A stretch of 55,039 bases of DNA from Gudongella sp. (lineage in GTDB: Bacteria; Bacillota; Clostridia; Tissierellales; Tissierellaceae), in NCBI GenBank assembly GCA_024649995.1, contig JANKMX010000009.1, positions 1 through 55,039 of the forward strand, read 5' to 3'. Numbering within the stretch: position 1 is the stretch's first letter; each line of letters opens with the position of its first letter. The notes beneath the pieces are model-generated. The model searched no databases and was not told the origin of the DNA. It worked only from the letters and a program-made list of their open reading frames with translations. This document shows, one piece after another, positions 1-9,272 of this stretch. The position numbers were made by a program, and so were the translations under genes.

Positions 1-1096
<1,096 letters not shown>

Positions 1097-1200
1097 TCAT
1101 TAACGCAAAATGTTCAATGCTTTGTCACAAAGACTTAATATGGTCATCTTCACATTCAATGTATAATATAGATAGGATTAAATATGGAAAGGGGATAAAA

Positions 1201-1815
1201 ATGAAAAGAATTAGCTATATATTACTGTTGTCAATTTTAGTATTCTCCCTTCTTTCCGGCTCGGCAGCATTTGCACAGGATAAAACACCACCTGAAATAT
1301 TGAAGGAACTAGGGGTTCTTAAGGGTGACAAGGACGGAAACCTAATGCTTGACAGCTATTTGAAAAGACAGGACATGGTTGTCCTAATCAGTAGGTTGTA
1401 CAAGGAGGAGAATAAGGCCACCACCTATCTTCTTCCTGCAAAATTCAGCGACCTGAATGAAAACAACACCTACTACCATGGCTTCATACAATGGGCAGCG
1501 GACAAGAATCTTATCATAGGCATGGATGATGGCAGCTTTGGATTTGGTAAAAATGTTAAGGTAAGAGACTTTCAGGTGCTTCTTCTTAGAGTTCTTGACT
1601 ATAGGGAGGAATCCGGTCTCTACGATTCCGTTCCTGAAATTGCAGATAAGCTTGGCCTGATGAAGGGAATAAATGTTAATCCAAACGGTTATCTGATGAG
1701 AAGGACCATGGCTGATATGACCTTGAATGCTCTTAAGCTTAACAAGAAGGGTAGTCCGCTGACCCTGGCTGAGGTTTTGGAGCTGGACCTGGGAAAATAC
1801 GAGGGAAATGAATAG
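1201..1815 (+). CDS. Secreted SLH-like protein
   Basis: A 204-residue protein with a clean Sec signal peptide (MKRISY, hydrophobic core, cleavage near SAAFAQD). The mature part looks like two to three degenerate S-layer-homology modules: about residues 35-75, 80-130 (FSDLNENNTYYHGFIQWA, then GMDDGSFGFG) and 140-190. SLH modules usually anchor proteins to pyruvylated cell-wall polymers; this protein is almost nothing else, so it may be a small wall-binding or adaptor protein. The start at 1201 is chosen over an in-frame ATG at 1117 because of the AAAGGGGAT ribosome site and because the signal peptide begins here. A TATAAT box lies near 1161, but no convincing -35 was found. Function is inferred from domain type only. 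Confidence 0.8.
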   Translation: MKRISYILLLSILVFSLLSGSAAFAQDKTPPEILKELGVLKGDKDGNLMLDSYLKRQDMVVLISRLYKEENKATTYLLPAKFSDLNENNTYYHGFIQWAADKNLIIGMDDGSFGFGKNVKVRDFQVLLLRVLDYREESGLYDSVPEIADKLGLMKGINVNPNGYLMRRTMADMTLNALKLNKKGSPLTLAEVLELDLGKYEGNE

Positions 1816-1829
1816 ATTTCTTATAGACA

Positions 1830-1915
1830 GGAAAGCTTCGGCAACGATTTTTTCTCGGACCGCTCACGGCCGCTTGGCCAGGTAATGTCCTCGAAAAATG
1901 TTCCCTTCAGCTTTC
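1830..1915 (+). repeat. Repeat E, copy 1 (86-bp stem-loop element)
   Basis: Begins GGAAAGCTTCGGCAACG and ends CCCTTCAGCTTTC, so its ends pair (GAAAGCT with AGCTTTC). It has an apical GGCC-GCTT-GGCC hairpin and an inner GGAC/GTCC helix. A second copy in the opposite orientation lies at 18115-18201 and is about 90% identical. The basal stem differs compensatorily there. It follows the SLH-like gene and may also act as its 3' end structure, but there is no U-run. Confidence 0.8.
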
Positions 1916-1955
1916 TCAGTTTACAATATGAATTCGTAAGACAATTAAGTAAGTA

Positions 1956-2096
1956 ACTAGGGTCTAGGACTCTTCGCACTGCTCAGAGTGACAAATAATG
2001 TCATAAGTGCCCGGCAATAGAAATATCCAAAATCTTTGATTTTGATATATTTCATTGAGAGGGTAGCTGAGTATAACGAAGGATCCTGGACCCTAA
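1956..2096 (+). repeat. Repeat A, copy 1, split by a B element
   Basis: Left arm AGGGTCTAGGACTCTTCGCA through AGAGTGACA and right arm GCTGAGTATAACGAAGGATC through TGGACCCT form one imperfect palindrome matching the intact copy at 17989-18066. The middle, from about 2003 to 2065, is foreign to the intact copy and consists of repeat B. This is a nested insertion visible directly in the sequence. Confidence 0.82.
2008..2065 (+). repeat. Repeat B, copy 1 (58-bp hairpin)
   Basis: Starts TGCCCGGCAATAG and ends CATTGAGAGGGTA. The element folds end to end: TGCCC pairs with GGGTA, CAAT with ATTG, and GAAATATC plus AAAATC with GATTTT plus TATATTTC, around a TTT loop. Copies at 2227-2284 and 17643-17700 have exactly the same length and pair the same positions with different bases. 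It lies inside repeat A copy 1. Confidence 0.82.
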
Positions 2097-2226
2097 TAAT
2101 TTACCTATCTTTTCACTTCTTAGATATTACCTAAATCTTTACACTTTCCGCTTTCAACTTTCCAATAACTACCCCATGTCCTGGTTAAATCATTTGTCAT
2201 TTCATTGTGAATTGTGAATCGCCACG

Positions 2227-2284
2227 TGCCCGGCGATAGAATTCTAAGAAATCTATAATTTCACAAGAATTCATCGAGAGGGTA
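2227..2284 (+). repeat. Repeat B, copy 2 (58-bp hairpin)
   Basis: Same ends as copy 1 (TGCCCGGC and GAGAGGGTA). The inner arms are different in sequence yet still complementary (CGAT with ATCG, GAATTCT with AGAATTC, GAAAT with ATTTC). It stops 11 bp short of the stop codon of the minus-strand lyase gene ending at 2296, so it would lie in that transcript's 3' tail. Confidence 0.8.
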
Positions 2285-2295
2285 TGAATTGTGAA

Positions 2296-3486
2296 TTAAA
2301 TAATGTACTCTTCCCTTATTGCCTTAACAATCCTATCAAGCCCCTCCTTCAGAAACTCCCTGGGCGCGGCAACATTAAGCCTCATAAACCCGTCTCCACC
2401 ATCACCAAACCAGGTTCCTCCATCAAGGGCTACCTCACCCTTCTCAACAAGAACCCTCTCCAGGGTCTTTCCATCCTTTTCATAGGCTCTGAAATCAAGC
2501 CACATAAGATAGGTTCCTTCAGTTTCGGTAAAATCAATATCCGGAAGTCTTTCCTTCAGGTAGCCTCTTGTGAACTGAACATTTTCCTCCAGGTATACAA
2601 GCAGGTCTTCCAGCCACTCTTCACCATGACCATAGGCAGCCATAACCGCCTCAATGCTCAGAGGTCCCTGATTTCCGATGCTGTTCTTAAGGAGTACCTT
2701 CTCAACCCTGTCCCTGATCTCCTTGTTTGGGATAATTATGTTTGAGGCGTAGAAGCCAGCCAGGTTAAAGGTCTTTGTTGTTGAGGTCGCTGTGATTGAG
2801 ATGTCCTCAAATCTCTTGTCGACAGACGCAAACATTGTATGTCTGTTGTCCCCAAGGATCAAATCATTGTGAATTTCATCCGCCAATATAAAAATATCAT
2901 TCTCCAGGCATATCTCGCCCACTCTTCTAAGCTCTTCAGGACTCCATACCCTGGATACGGGATTGTGGGGACTGCAAAGTACATATAGCTTGTTTCTTGG
3001 GTCCCTTGCCTTCTCCTGGAGGTCCTCAAAGTCTATTTGGTAGCGGTTGTCCTTCAATACAAGAGGTGAATTGACAACTTCCCTCCCATTCTCCTTGATG
3101 CTTCTTGAGAATGGATAATAAACCGGCTCATTGATAATTACACCGTCGCCCTCTTCAGTTAGTGCTTGAATGGTGTAATTTACCCCTGGAACGATACCAG
3201 GAGTGAAGAGAATCCAGTCCCTTTCAATATCCCAGCCAAATCTTCTCTTCGTCCAGCTTATTACACCTTGGTAATACTGGTTTGGTCTTGCGGTATAGCC
3301 GAATATTCCGTTTTCAACCCTTTTTTTCAATGCATCCAAAATCTCAGGTGCAGCCTTGAACTCCATGTCAGCCACCCAGTATGGAAGCAGACCGGATTTG
3401 CCGAAAAGCTCCTTCTGAACCTCATCATCCCACTTTGAAGAATAGGTACCGCTTCTGTCAACAATTTCATCAAAATTATACGCCAT
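2296..3486 (-). CDS. PLP-dependent C-S lyase, MalY/PatB family
   Basis: A 396-residue fold-type I aminotransferase-like enzyme. Members cleave the C-S bond of cystathionine, cysteine or related S-conjugates to give thiol or sulfide, pyruvate and ammonia. Visible hallmarks are PYWVADMEF near residue 35, the CSPHNPVSRVW segment (171-181), DEIHNDL (203-209, with the PLP-pairing Asp) and the Schiff-base lysine in STTKTFNLAG (Lys238). Length is normal for the family. The ATG has a good AGGAGG. It lies 44 bp after the Lon-like protease gene on the same strand and may be cotranscribed with it. Whether it serves sulfur metabolism or regulation (as E. coli MalY) cannot be read from sequence. Confidence 0.9.
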   Translation of the reverse strand: MAYNFDEIVDRSGTYSSKWDDEVQKELFGKSGLLPYWVADMEFKAAPEILDALKKRVENGIFGYTARPNQYYQGVISWTKRRFGWDIERDWILFTPGIVPGVNYTIQALTEEGDGVIINEPVYYPFSRSIKENGREVVNSPLVLKDNRYQIDFEDLQEKARDPRNKLYVLCSPHNPVSRVWSPEELRRVGEICLENDIFILADEIHNDLILGDNRHTMFASVDKRFEDISITATSTTKTFNLAGFYASNIIIPNKEIRDRVEKVLLKNSIGNQGPLSIEAVMAAYGHGEEWLEDLLVYLEENVQFTRGYLKERLPDIDFTETEGTYLMWLDFRAYEKDGKTLERVLVEKGEVALDGGTWFGDGGDGFMRLNVAAPREFLKEGLDRIVKAIREEYII

Positions 3487-3530
3487 TTCTTTCCTCCTGA
3501 TTTATATTTTATTTATTGATCGCTTTTGTC

Positions 3531-5876
3531 TTAGTTGCTTATATCCTCAAGCTTTCTGTTGATTACCTGGTCCAGCTCCTCCATAGTCCTGTCCATAAGG
3601 ATTTGAACCCCTTCCTCGACATTGTCTATTGCGTATATATGAAAATCACCCTTCTCCACTGCCTGGATAACTTCATCCCTAAGCACCAGGTTCTTGATGT
3701 TTGATCTTGGAATAACAACTCCCTGTCTGCCTGTCAGTCCGATCAATCTGCATACCTGATAGAAGCCTTCAATCTTTTCATTGACTCCACCGATAGGCTG
3801 GATTTCACCCTTTTGGTTTACTGAACCCGTCACTGCCAGGTACTGCTTAATTGGAGCGTCAGCCATTGAGGAAAGTATTGCATAAAGCTCAGTGCTGGAT
3901 GCACTGTCTCCGTCAACCACTGAGTAGCTCTGCTCAAATCCCAGACCTATGCTTATGCCAAGGGGATTTTTCCTTGCATATCTCTGTCCCAGGTAGCCAC
4001 TCAGTATCAAAACGCCCTTATCATGAATCCTGCCGCTTTGCTTTGCCTCACGCTCGATATTGATGACGCCTTCCTCACCGCTGTAGACGGTGGCAGTTAT
4101 CCTACTGGGCTTTCCAAAGCTGTACTCACCGGTTCCCATGACTGCCAGACCATTTATCTGGCCAATCTTCTCACCATCTATATCAATCAGAAGTGTGCCC
4201 TCCATAAACATTTCATTCAGCTTCTGTTCATACTTGTTGGACCTGTATATCTTTTCATCTATGGCCTTTTTTACATGCTTTTCGTGGACATATTCAGAGC
4301 CCTCCTCTGTTGCCCAGAAGTCTGCCTCATAAAGAATTTCAATTATCTGGTTGAACTGGGTGCTCAACTTGTCCTGATGACCGGCAATTCTGGTGCTGTA
4401 TTCAACAACCCTGGATACGGCCATCTTATCAAAGTGCTTGATGTTGCTCTCCTTGCAGTGGGTTGCTATGAACTCACCCATCCGTTTAAGGTTATCGCCG
4501 CTCTTATCCATCTCTATATCGAAGTCAGCCATTACCTTGAAGAGCTTCCTGAAGTCATCGTCGTAGTTGTACAGGATATTGTAGGTGTAGTCATCACCTA
4601 TTATTATGACCTTGACATCCAGTGGTATTGGCTCTGGCTTAAGGGTTGCAGTGACTGCCATTCCCATAAGTCTGTTGTAGTTCTCTATGTTTATTTCATT
4701 TGTCTTCAGGGACCTTTTAAGCATTTCCCATGATATTGGGTTATTGAGGATCTCCTTCATCTGAAAGATGATGTATCCCCCGTTTGCCTGATGAAGGGAC
4801 CCGGGCTTTATCTGGGTGAAATCAGTTGTCAGTACACCCATCTGACTCTTGTATTCGATGTGCCCCATCAAGTTGTTGTATATGGGGTTTGATTCAAGGA
4901 TTATTGGGGCATTCTCAAGCTGACTGTTGTCCACAAAGAGATTCACCTTGTATCTTATGAAAAAGTTCTCATCATTTCCCGAAGGCAGGTCAAACAAGGA
5001 GAAGTTTTTGGGTGCATTCTTGTTCTTGAACTTACCCAGGTTCTCCAGAATGTCCTTTTCCAGCTCATTCAGGTATATGGCGGTTGCCGGCCTTTGGCCG
5101 TACTTGTCCATAAGCTTCTTGATATCATATCTTATAATTTCAAGGACAACATTCTGGTCCAGCTGGTTTATGTTCTCGGCCAGGTCCTCATCGAGAATTC
5201 TCAAATCGTTGAACTCCTCAACAGTTGCTATTCTCAGCTCCTCGTACTTCTCCATCATGTCTTCCCGCTCTTCCATGGTAAGGGCTGCATATTCCTCTTC
5301 ATTTATTGGTTTCCCTTCCTTCATTGGAATTGAAACCAGACCCTGCTCACTTGGAGTATATACAAACCCAAATTCTGCTGACTTTTCATTGAGCTTTTTC
5401 AGTACATTGCTCTTCTTTTGATTGAAAATCTTGATCACGTCATTTTTTCTTGTCTCATATTCAATACCTGAAAAGGTTTCAGGTATGGTCCTCTTAAGGT
5501 GCTCAATGAATCCCTCCAGCTCCTTTTTGAACTCCTTTCCCTGTCCAGGCTTGAAGGAAAGTGCCTTGGGGGATTCCTTCCTGTTGAAATTGTATACATA
5601 CACCCAATCCAATGGCACCGGCTCCTGCTTTGCATAGCCCTCGGCAATGGAATGGGTGAACGTGCTCCTGCCTGTTCCGCTTAAGCCTGCCACATAGATA
5701 TTATAGCCCTTCTTCTTGATCTTAAGACCAAATCCAAGGGCCTGGGTCCCTCTATCCTGTCCAATTATACCCTTTAGGGGGCTCATGTCCTCAGTGGTAT
5801 CGAAGTCAAGGTACTCCTGGTCACAAATGCTTGTAAGCTCTTCCGCCTTTAGTCTAAACTTATCCTTCACTATCAT
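3531..5876 (-). CDS. Lon-like ATP-dependent protease (AAA_32 / S16 type, LonB-like)
   Basis: A 781-residue soluble protease. The N-terminal AAA_32-type ATPase has the variant P-loop GLSGTGRST (residues 64-72), where Arg replaces the usual Lys; from memory this variant is normal for this subgroup. The C-terminal Lon proteolytic domain carries the Ser-Lys dyad in DGDSASS (Ser658) and GGVNEKIEG (Lys701). It differs from classical Lon by lacking the N-terminal substrate domain and from archaeal LonB by lacking membrane segments. Likely role: degradation of damaged or regulatory proteins. A GGGTATA box lies 32 bp upstream of the start, as before both universal stress genes in this window. The substrate is unknown. 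Confidence 0.9.
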   Translation of the reverse strand: MIVKDKFRLKAEELTSICDQEYLDFDTTEDMSPLKGIIGQDRGTQALGFGLKIKKKGYNIYVAGLSGTGRSTFTHSIAEGYAKQEPVPLDWVYVYNFNRKESPKALSFKPGQGKEFKKELEGFIEHLKRTIPETFSGIEYETRKNDVIKIFNQKKSNVLKKLNEKSAEFGFVYTPSEQGLVSIPMKEGKPINEEEYAALTMEEREDMMEKYEELRIATVEEFNDLRILDEDLAENINQLDQNVVLEIIRYDIKKLMDKYGQRPATAIYLNELEKDILENLGKFKNKNAPKNFSLFDLPSGNDENFFIRYKVNLFVDNSQLENAPIILESNPIYNNLMGHIEYKSQMGVLTTDFTQIKPGSLHQANGGYIIFQMKEILNNPISWEMLKRSLKTNEINIENYNRLMGMAVTATLKPEPIPLDVKVIIIGDDYTYNILYNYDDDFRKLFKVMADFDIEMDKSGDNLKRMGEFIATHCKESNIKHFDKMAVSRVVEYSTRIAGHQDKLSTQFNQIIEILYEADFWATEEGSEYVHEKHVKKAIDEKIYRSNKYEQKLNEMFMEGTLLIDIDGEKIGQINGLAVMGTGEYSFGKPSRITATVYSGEEGVINIEREAKQSGRIHDKGVLILSGYLGQRYARKNPLGISIGLGFEQSYSVVDGDSASSTELYAILSSMADAPIKQYLAVTGSVNQKGEIQPIGGVNEKIEGFYQVCRLIGLTGRQGVVIPRSNIKNLVLRDEVIQAVEKGDFHIYAIDNVEEGVQILMDRTMEELDQVINRKLEDISN

Positions 5877-5907
5877 CCCTCCCTGCTAGAGTTTCACTTA
5901 CACTGTA

Positions 5908-5914
5908 TATACCC
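5908..5914 (-). promoter_or_regulatory. GGGTATA box upstream of the Lon-like gene
   Basis: On the minus strand the sequence reads CATGGGTATATACAG, 32 bp before the protease ATG. GGGTAT is the -10 hexamer recognised by sigma-B/sigma-F type factors. The same heptamer precedes the two universal stress genes. A sigma-A reading (TTGGTA, 17 bp, TATATA) also fits here, so the case is weaker than for those two. Confidence 0.35.
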
Positions 5915-5954
5915 ATGAAATTCCCCAGTACCAATTATTTAGCCATCCAAGGGC

Positions 5955-5984
5955 AAAAAAGAAAAACCAGACCCCTCGGCCTGG
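5955..5984 (-). terminator. Rho-independent terminator after the small membrane peptide gene
   Basis: On the minus strand CCAGGCC-GAGG-GGTCTGG forms a 7-bp stem with one G-U pair, followed at once by TTTTTCTTTTTT. It ends the transcript of the 33-residue peptide and MFS genes and isolates the Lon-like gene downstream. Confidence 0.85.
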
Positions 5985-6009
5985 CAAACTGACTCCTCCA
6001 ATAATTTCT

Positions 6010-6111
6010 CTAGATGTAATACAAGGCATTCAGCAAAAGTGGTGCTATCATTGCAAATGCAATAACAATCACTATGATCATTGTGATTTTTTTCTTGTCT
6101 CTTATCTGCAT
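6010..6111 (-). CDS. 33-residue single-span membrane peptide
   Basis: Reads MQIRDKKKIT, then a 20-residue hydrophobic stretch (MIIVIVIAFAMIAPLLL), then NALYYI and a stop. The ribosome site is excellent (TTGGAGG, 7 bp before ATG) and a strong terminator follows 25 bp later, so this is very probably a real gene. Basic residues precede a single membrane span, so the N-terminus should face the cytoplasm. It begins 36 bp after the MFS gene ends and is likely cotranscribed. Many Firmicutes carry unannotated peptides of this kind; I cannot assign a family. Confidence 0.72.
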   Translation of the reverse strand: MQIRDKKKITMIIVIVIAFAMIAPLLLNALYYI

Positions 6112-6147
6112 ATTATATTCCTCCAATATCTTACCTTTGACTCTATT

Positions 6148-7350
6148 CTATATCTTTTTATCCCCTCTTGCAAGTCTTCTGTCCCCGTTCCTTCCAAAGT
6201 GCTGCAAAAATCCAAGGACCAGGGCAATCAAAAGTGCCGCTGCAGCGAGTAGGAAGGGAACCTTGCTTCCCAATCCATATGCAAAGCCGGCTATGATGGC
6301 TCCAGACATTTCACCCAAAGCCTTGACGGCATTGAATATTCCCGACATGAATCCCGCACCATGCTGGGAGTCCTCCACTGCAAAGTTCTGAAGAAGGGGG
6401 AACAGAATGGTGTGGAAGGTAAAGTAGAAAAGGCTCCATATCATAAATGGATAGGTTGAATCCCAAAGGTATATCATGGTTGCAGACATCAGTGCCAATC
6501 CCAGAAGTATCCTCATGGAGGTCCTTAACTCGGTTTTCCTGACTATCCACACATTTATGGTAAGGTTGGCAACAAGACCTATTATTCCGGTTGTTGCCTT
6601 CCAGATTCCATTTACTATTGGCTCAAAGTTCAATTCGTCACGCAGATAATAATTGAAGGCGTTATTGTTGCTGGAATAGGCAATAAAGGCAAAGAAGGTA
6701 ATTCCCAGGAATGATAGTATCCATGGTGTAAAAACCGCCTTCCGTTTATCTTCTTCTGCAAGAATGTTCCAGATGAACTGTGGCTTTGATCCCTTTCTCA
6801 TAGGCTTGTTGGATTCATCCATAAAGAAGTACATGCCAAGTCCTATAAGAATCATTACACCGCCCTGAATGAAGAATACATATCTAATGGGAAGATAGCC
6901 CAAGGCTCCACCTGTAAGAAATCCCACAGCCATTGAGACACTCATAAGGGCTGAATAGGCGGCTATCCTTTCCCCTCTCTTCTCCTCACTGCTCACATCC
7001 ACAACCATGGCCATAAGACCCACCATGAAGCCTCCTGTAAAGAGACCTGCTACTGCTCTCATGGTGAGTATCTGCCAGATATTGTTGGCGAGTCCATATA
7101 TTATCTGTGACGCACCATAGAGGATTGTTGAATAAACCAAGGTCATCCTTCTACTTTTGTTGTCCCCCCAGCTGCCCCACAGTGGAGATGTCAGGAAGGA
7201 TGCAAAGACCATCATCGCAAAGGACGTACCAAAAACATGGCTGGGCAGGTCCAGCATTGTGAAGTATGTTGGATTCACCGGATGGTGAAAGTTTGCCGTC
7301 ATGAAAATAAGTGATGCAAATAGCATTACCTTCTTATATTGATTGTTCAA
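6148..7350 (-). CDS. MFS transporter
   Basis: A 400-residue major facilitator protein with 12 predicted membrane spans. The loop after span 2 holds the family motif in degenerate form (GSWGDNKSRRMTLVYS), with similar helices in the second half (LLGLALMSAT). The cargo cannot be told; sugar-efflux or drug-efflux type is possible. The start is a TTG at 7348-7350 with GAAGGG 5 bp upstream; an inner ATG eight codons later has its ribosome site only 2 bp away. It has its own promoter and shares a transcript with the small peptide downstream. Confidence 0.85.
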   Translation of the reverse strand: MNNQYKKVMLFASLIFMTANFHHPVNPTYFTMLDLPSHVFGTSFAMMVFASFLTSPLWGSWGDNKSRRMTLVYSTILYGASQIIYGLANNIWQILTMRAVAGLFTGGFMVGLMAMVVDVSSEEKRGERIAAYSALMSVSMAVGFLTGGALGYLPIRYVFFIQGGVMILIGLGMYFFMDESNKPMRKGSKPQFIWNILAEEDKRKAVFTPWILSFLGITFFAFIAYSSNNNAFNYYLRDELNFEPIVNGIWKATTGIIGLVANLTINVWIVRKTELRTSMRILLGLALMSATMIYLWDSTYPFMIWSLFYFTFHTILFPLLQNFAVEDSQHGAGFMSGIFNAVKALGEMSGAIIAGFAYGLGSKVPFLLAAAALLIALVLGFLQHFGRNGDRRLARGDKKI

Positions 7351-7383
7351 TCTATCCCTTCTTTCAAAATACGTATAGAAGTT

Positions 7384-7412
7384 ATTCTATCATAACTGAA
7401 GGGGATAAACAA
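7384..7412 (-). promoter_or_regulatory. Sigma-A type promoter for the MFS gene
   Basis: Minus strand TTGTTT (7412-7407), 17-bp spacer, TAGAAT (7389-7384), 34 bp before the TTG start codon. Confidence 0.55.
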
Positions 7413-7439
7413 TTGTTTACTGCCTCGAAATTTCTCCTG

Positions 7440-7469
7440 AAAAAACCGCTGACCAAAAGGTCAGCGGTT
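7440..7469 (-). terminator. Terminator after oppA
   Basis: A perfect 11-bp stem, AACCGCTGACC / GGTCAGCGGTT with a 4-base loop, followed on the minus strand by TTTT. It ends the opp transcript 18 bp after the oppA stop codon. Confidence 0.92.
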
Positions 7470-7487
7470 GATAATCTGCTTATTCTA

Positions 7488-9152
7488 TTAGTTTACCAGT
7501 TCAGCAGCTGAGAAGTCGATAGTTCCAAGAACTGATCTGTCCCATCCTACTAGGTCTGGAGAAACTAGCATTACGTCTGTATAGTAGTAGATTGGCATTA
7601 CTGGAAGTTCTGTCATAAGAATTTCCTGTGCTTCGTAAAGTGCCTCAAAGTGCTCTGCTCCTCTTGTCTTTGCAGCAGTTGAAAGAAGCTCGTCATATCT
7701 AGCGTTACTATAGTTAGGATCGTTGTATGCATTCTCTGTTGTGAAGATTGCAAGAAGTCCCATTGGGTCCATAAAGTCTGTCAACCATCCACCTCTAGCC
7801 ATCTCATAGTCGCCTTCTTTTCTTGTATCCTGGAATACTGCCCACTCTTGGTTCTCAAGTTGAGTCTCGATACCAAGGTTAGTCTTAAGCATTTCCTGAA
7901 CAAGCTCAGCTACCTGCTGATGTCCTTCTGAAGTGTTGTACATGATTGTGAACTCTGGGAAACCTTCTCCATCTGGATATCCAGCTTCTGCCAACAATGC
8001 TTTTGCTTCCTCTACAGCACTGTTATCAGTTGGGATTCCGTAGGTTCCGGATTTCTCTGCAAAATCATTTCCTTCGTGGTCAAGGAATCCTACTGGTACG
8101 AATCCAGCTGCTGGAATCTGACCTGAAGCCATTGTCTCTGTTATAAGTGATCTGTCTACTGCAAGGTTAAGAGCTTTTCTAACTCTTACATCCTGGAACA
8201 GTTCAAGATCCATGTTGAAGTTGTAGTAGTAGGTTCCAAGTAGTGGGAATACGTAGAAGTTTGGATCTTCTGCCATCAATCTTGGAATCTCAGCTGATGG
8301 TACATCAGGTAGGAAGTGAAGCTCGCCACTCTGATATGCCTGATAAGCTGTTGAAGCCTCGTCGATGAACTTACCTTCGATTCTGTCAATCTTAACAGCA
8401 TCTGCATTCCAGTACTCATCGTTCTTAACAAGTGTAAGTCCGCCACCGATTGTATAGCTTGTTAGTTTGAAAGGTCCGTTTGATACTGCATTTGCAGGAT
8501 CTTTAGCCCATGCTCCATCTGCTCCGGCCTCAACTGCCTCTTGCTTGGTTGGCAGGAAGTGGTAGAAGGAAAGCAAACTTACGATATAGTCTGTAGGAGT
8601 CTCAAGTTGAACTTCCAATGTATAATCGTCAACTGCAGTTACTCCAACCTCGTCCAATGATGCTCCGTTTACTGCATCAAAAGCTCCAACTATGTTTGTA
8701 TATTCCCAAATCCAAGCATACTCTGATGCTGTTGCAGGATCCATTCCTCTTTTCCAGGAATAAACAAAGTCATGTGCAGTAAGTGGTGTACCGTCTGACC
8801 AGTTTGACTCTCTCAGGTTGAAAGTAACAGTCATACCGTCTTCTGATACGTCCCAGCTCTCAGCGATACCAGGATAGATCTCTCCACTTTTCTCTCTTAC
8901 TAGTCCCTCAAATGTCTGGTTGATTACGTCTCCACCGTCACTTGCTCCGTTAAGAACAGGGTCGATAGTCTTAGGGTCAGCACCGATATTCCAATTGAAA
9001 ACTGACTCTTCTGCTGCAGGCTCTTCTGCTGGCTCTTCTGCTGGCTGCTCAGCTGGTTCCTCTGCAGGTTCCTCTGCTGGTTGGCTACATCCAGCCAATA
9101 CTGTGATTGACATTGCCAAAACCAACAATAATGCTAATAGTTTCTTGTTCAT
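7488..9152 (-). CDS. oppA: Oligopeptide-binding lipoprotein OppA
   Basis: A 554-residue extracytoplasmic solute-binding protein (SBP family 5) that captures peptides for the OppBCDF importer. It has a lipoprotein signal with lipobox LAGC (Cys21), then an acidic Pro/Glu/Ala tether of repeated EEPAEQPAEEPA units to about residue 48. The binding domain begins FNWNIGADPKTIDP and contains the family signature around GLVREKSGEIYPGIAESWDV and DFVYSWKRGMDP. It is last in the operon, as often for an abundantly needed binding protein, and has its own promoter inside the end of oppF. Ribosome site GGAGGGG. Peptide specificity cannot be read. Confidence 0.95.
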   Translation of the reverse strand: MNKKLLALLLVLAMSITVLAGCSQPAEEPAEEPAEQPAEEPAEEPAAEESVFNWNIGADPKTIDPVLNGASDGGDVINQTFEGLVREKSGEIYPGIAESWDVSEDGMTVTFNLRESNWSDGTPLTAHDFVYSWKRGMDPATASEYAWIWEYTNIVGAFDAVNGASLDEVGVTAVDDYTLEVQLETPTDYIVSLLSFYHFLPTKQEAVEAGADGAWAKDPANAVSNGPFKLTSYTIGGGLTLVKNDEYWNADAVKIDRIEGKFIDEASTAYQAYQSGELHFLPDVPSAEIPRLMAEDPNFYVFPLLGTYYYNFNMDLELFQDVRVRKALNLAVDRSLITETMASGQIPAAGFVPVGFLDHEGNDFAEKSGTYGIPTDNSAVEEAKALLAEAGYPDGEGFPEFTIMYNTSEGHQQVAELVQEMLKTNLGIETQLENQEWAVFQDTRKEGDYEMARGGWLTDFMDPMGLLAIFTTENAYNDPNYSNARYDELLSTAAKTRGAEHFEALYEAQEILMTELPVMPIYYYTDVMLVSPDLVGWDRSVLGTIDFSAAELVN

Positions 9153-9272
9153 TTTTTCCCCTCCTTAATGATGTATGTTGCCTCTATTTAAACCAGGTAA
9201 AACCCGGATTAAATACTTCCTTAAGATGTTACACAAACGTGGTAAATAATGAGAATATTTTCAATATACTCT

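Larger units (their letters stand above)
1816..2295. other. 480-bp gene-free gap between convergent genes, filled with repeats
   Basis: Between the stop of the SLH-like gene and the stop of the MalY/PatB gene there is no credible reading frame. It holds repeat E copy 1, repeat A copy 1 carrying repeat B copy 1, about 130 bp of AT-rich sequence with nothing recognisable (2097-2226), and repeat B copy 2. Short ATTGTGAATTGTGAAT strings flank the last B copy. Confidence 0.8.

Noticed and set aside
2097-2226. Search for a promoter or small RNA in the AT-rich gap
   Set aside because: No paired -35/-10 boxes and no stable hairpin with a U-run could be found.
4023-4733. Long plus-strand open frame of 236 codons
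   Set aside because: It runs antisense inside the Lon-like protease gene, has no ribosome site and encodes no recognisable protein.
9005-9085. Short tandem repeat of GCTGG(C/T)TCTTCTGC-like units
   Set aside because: It is the coding sequence of the Glu-Pro-Ala tether after the OppA lipobox, not an independent repeat.
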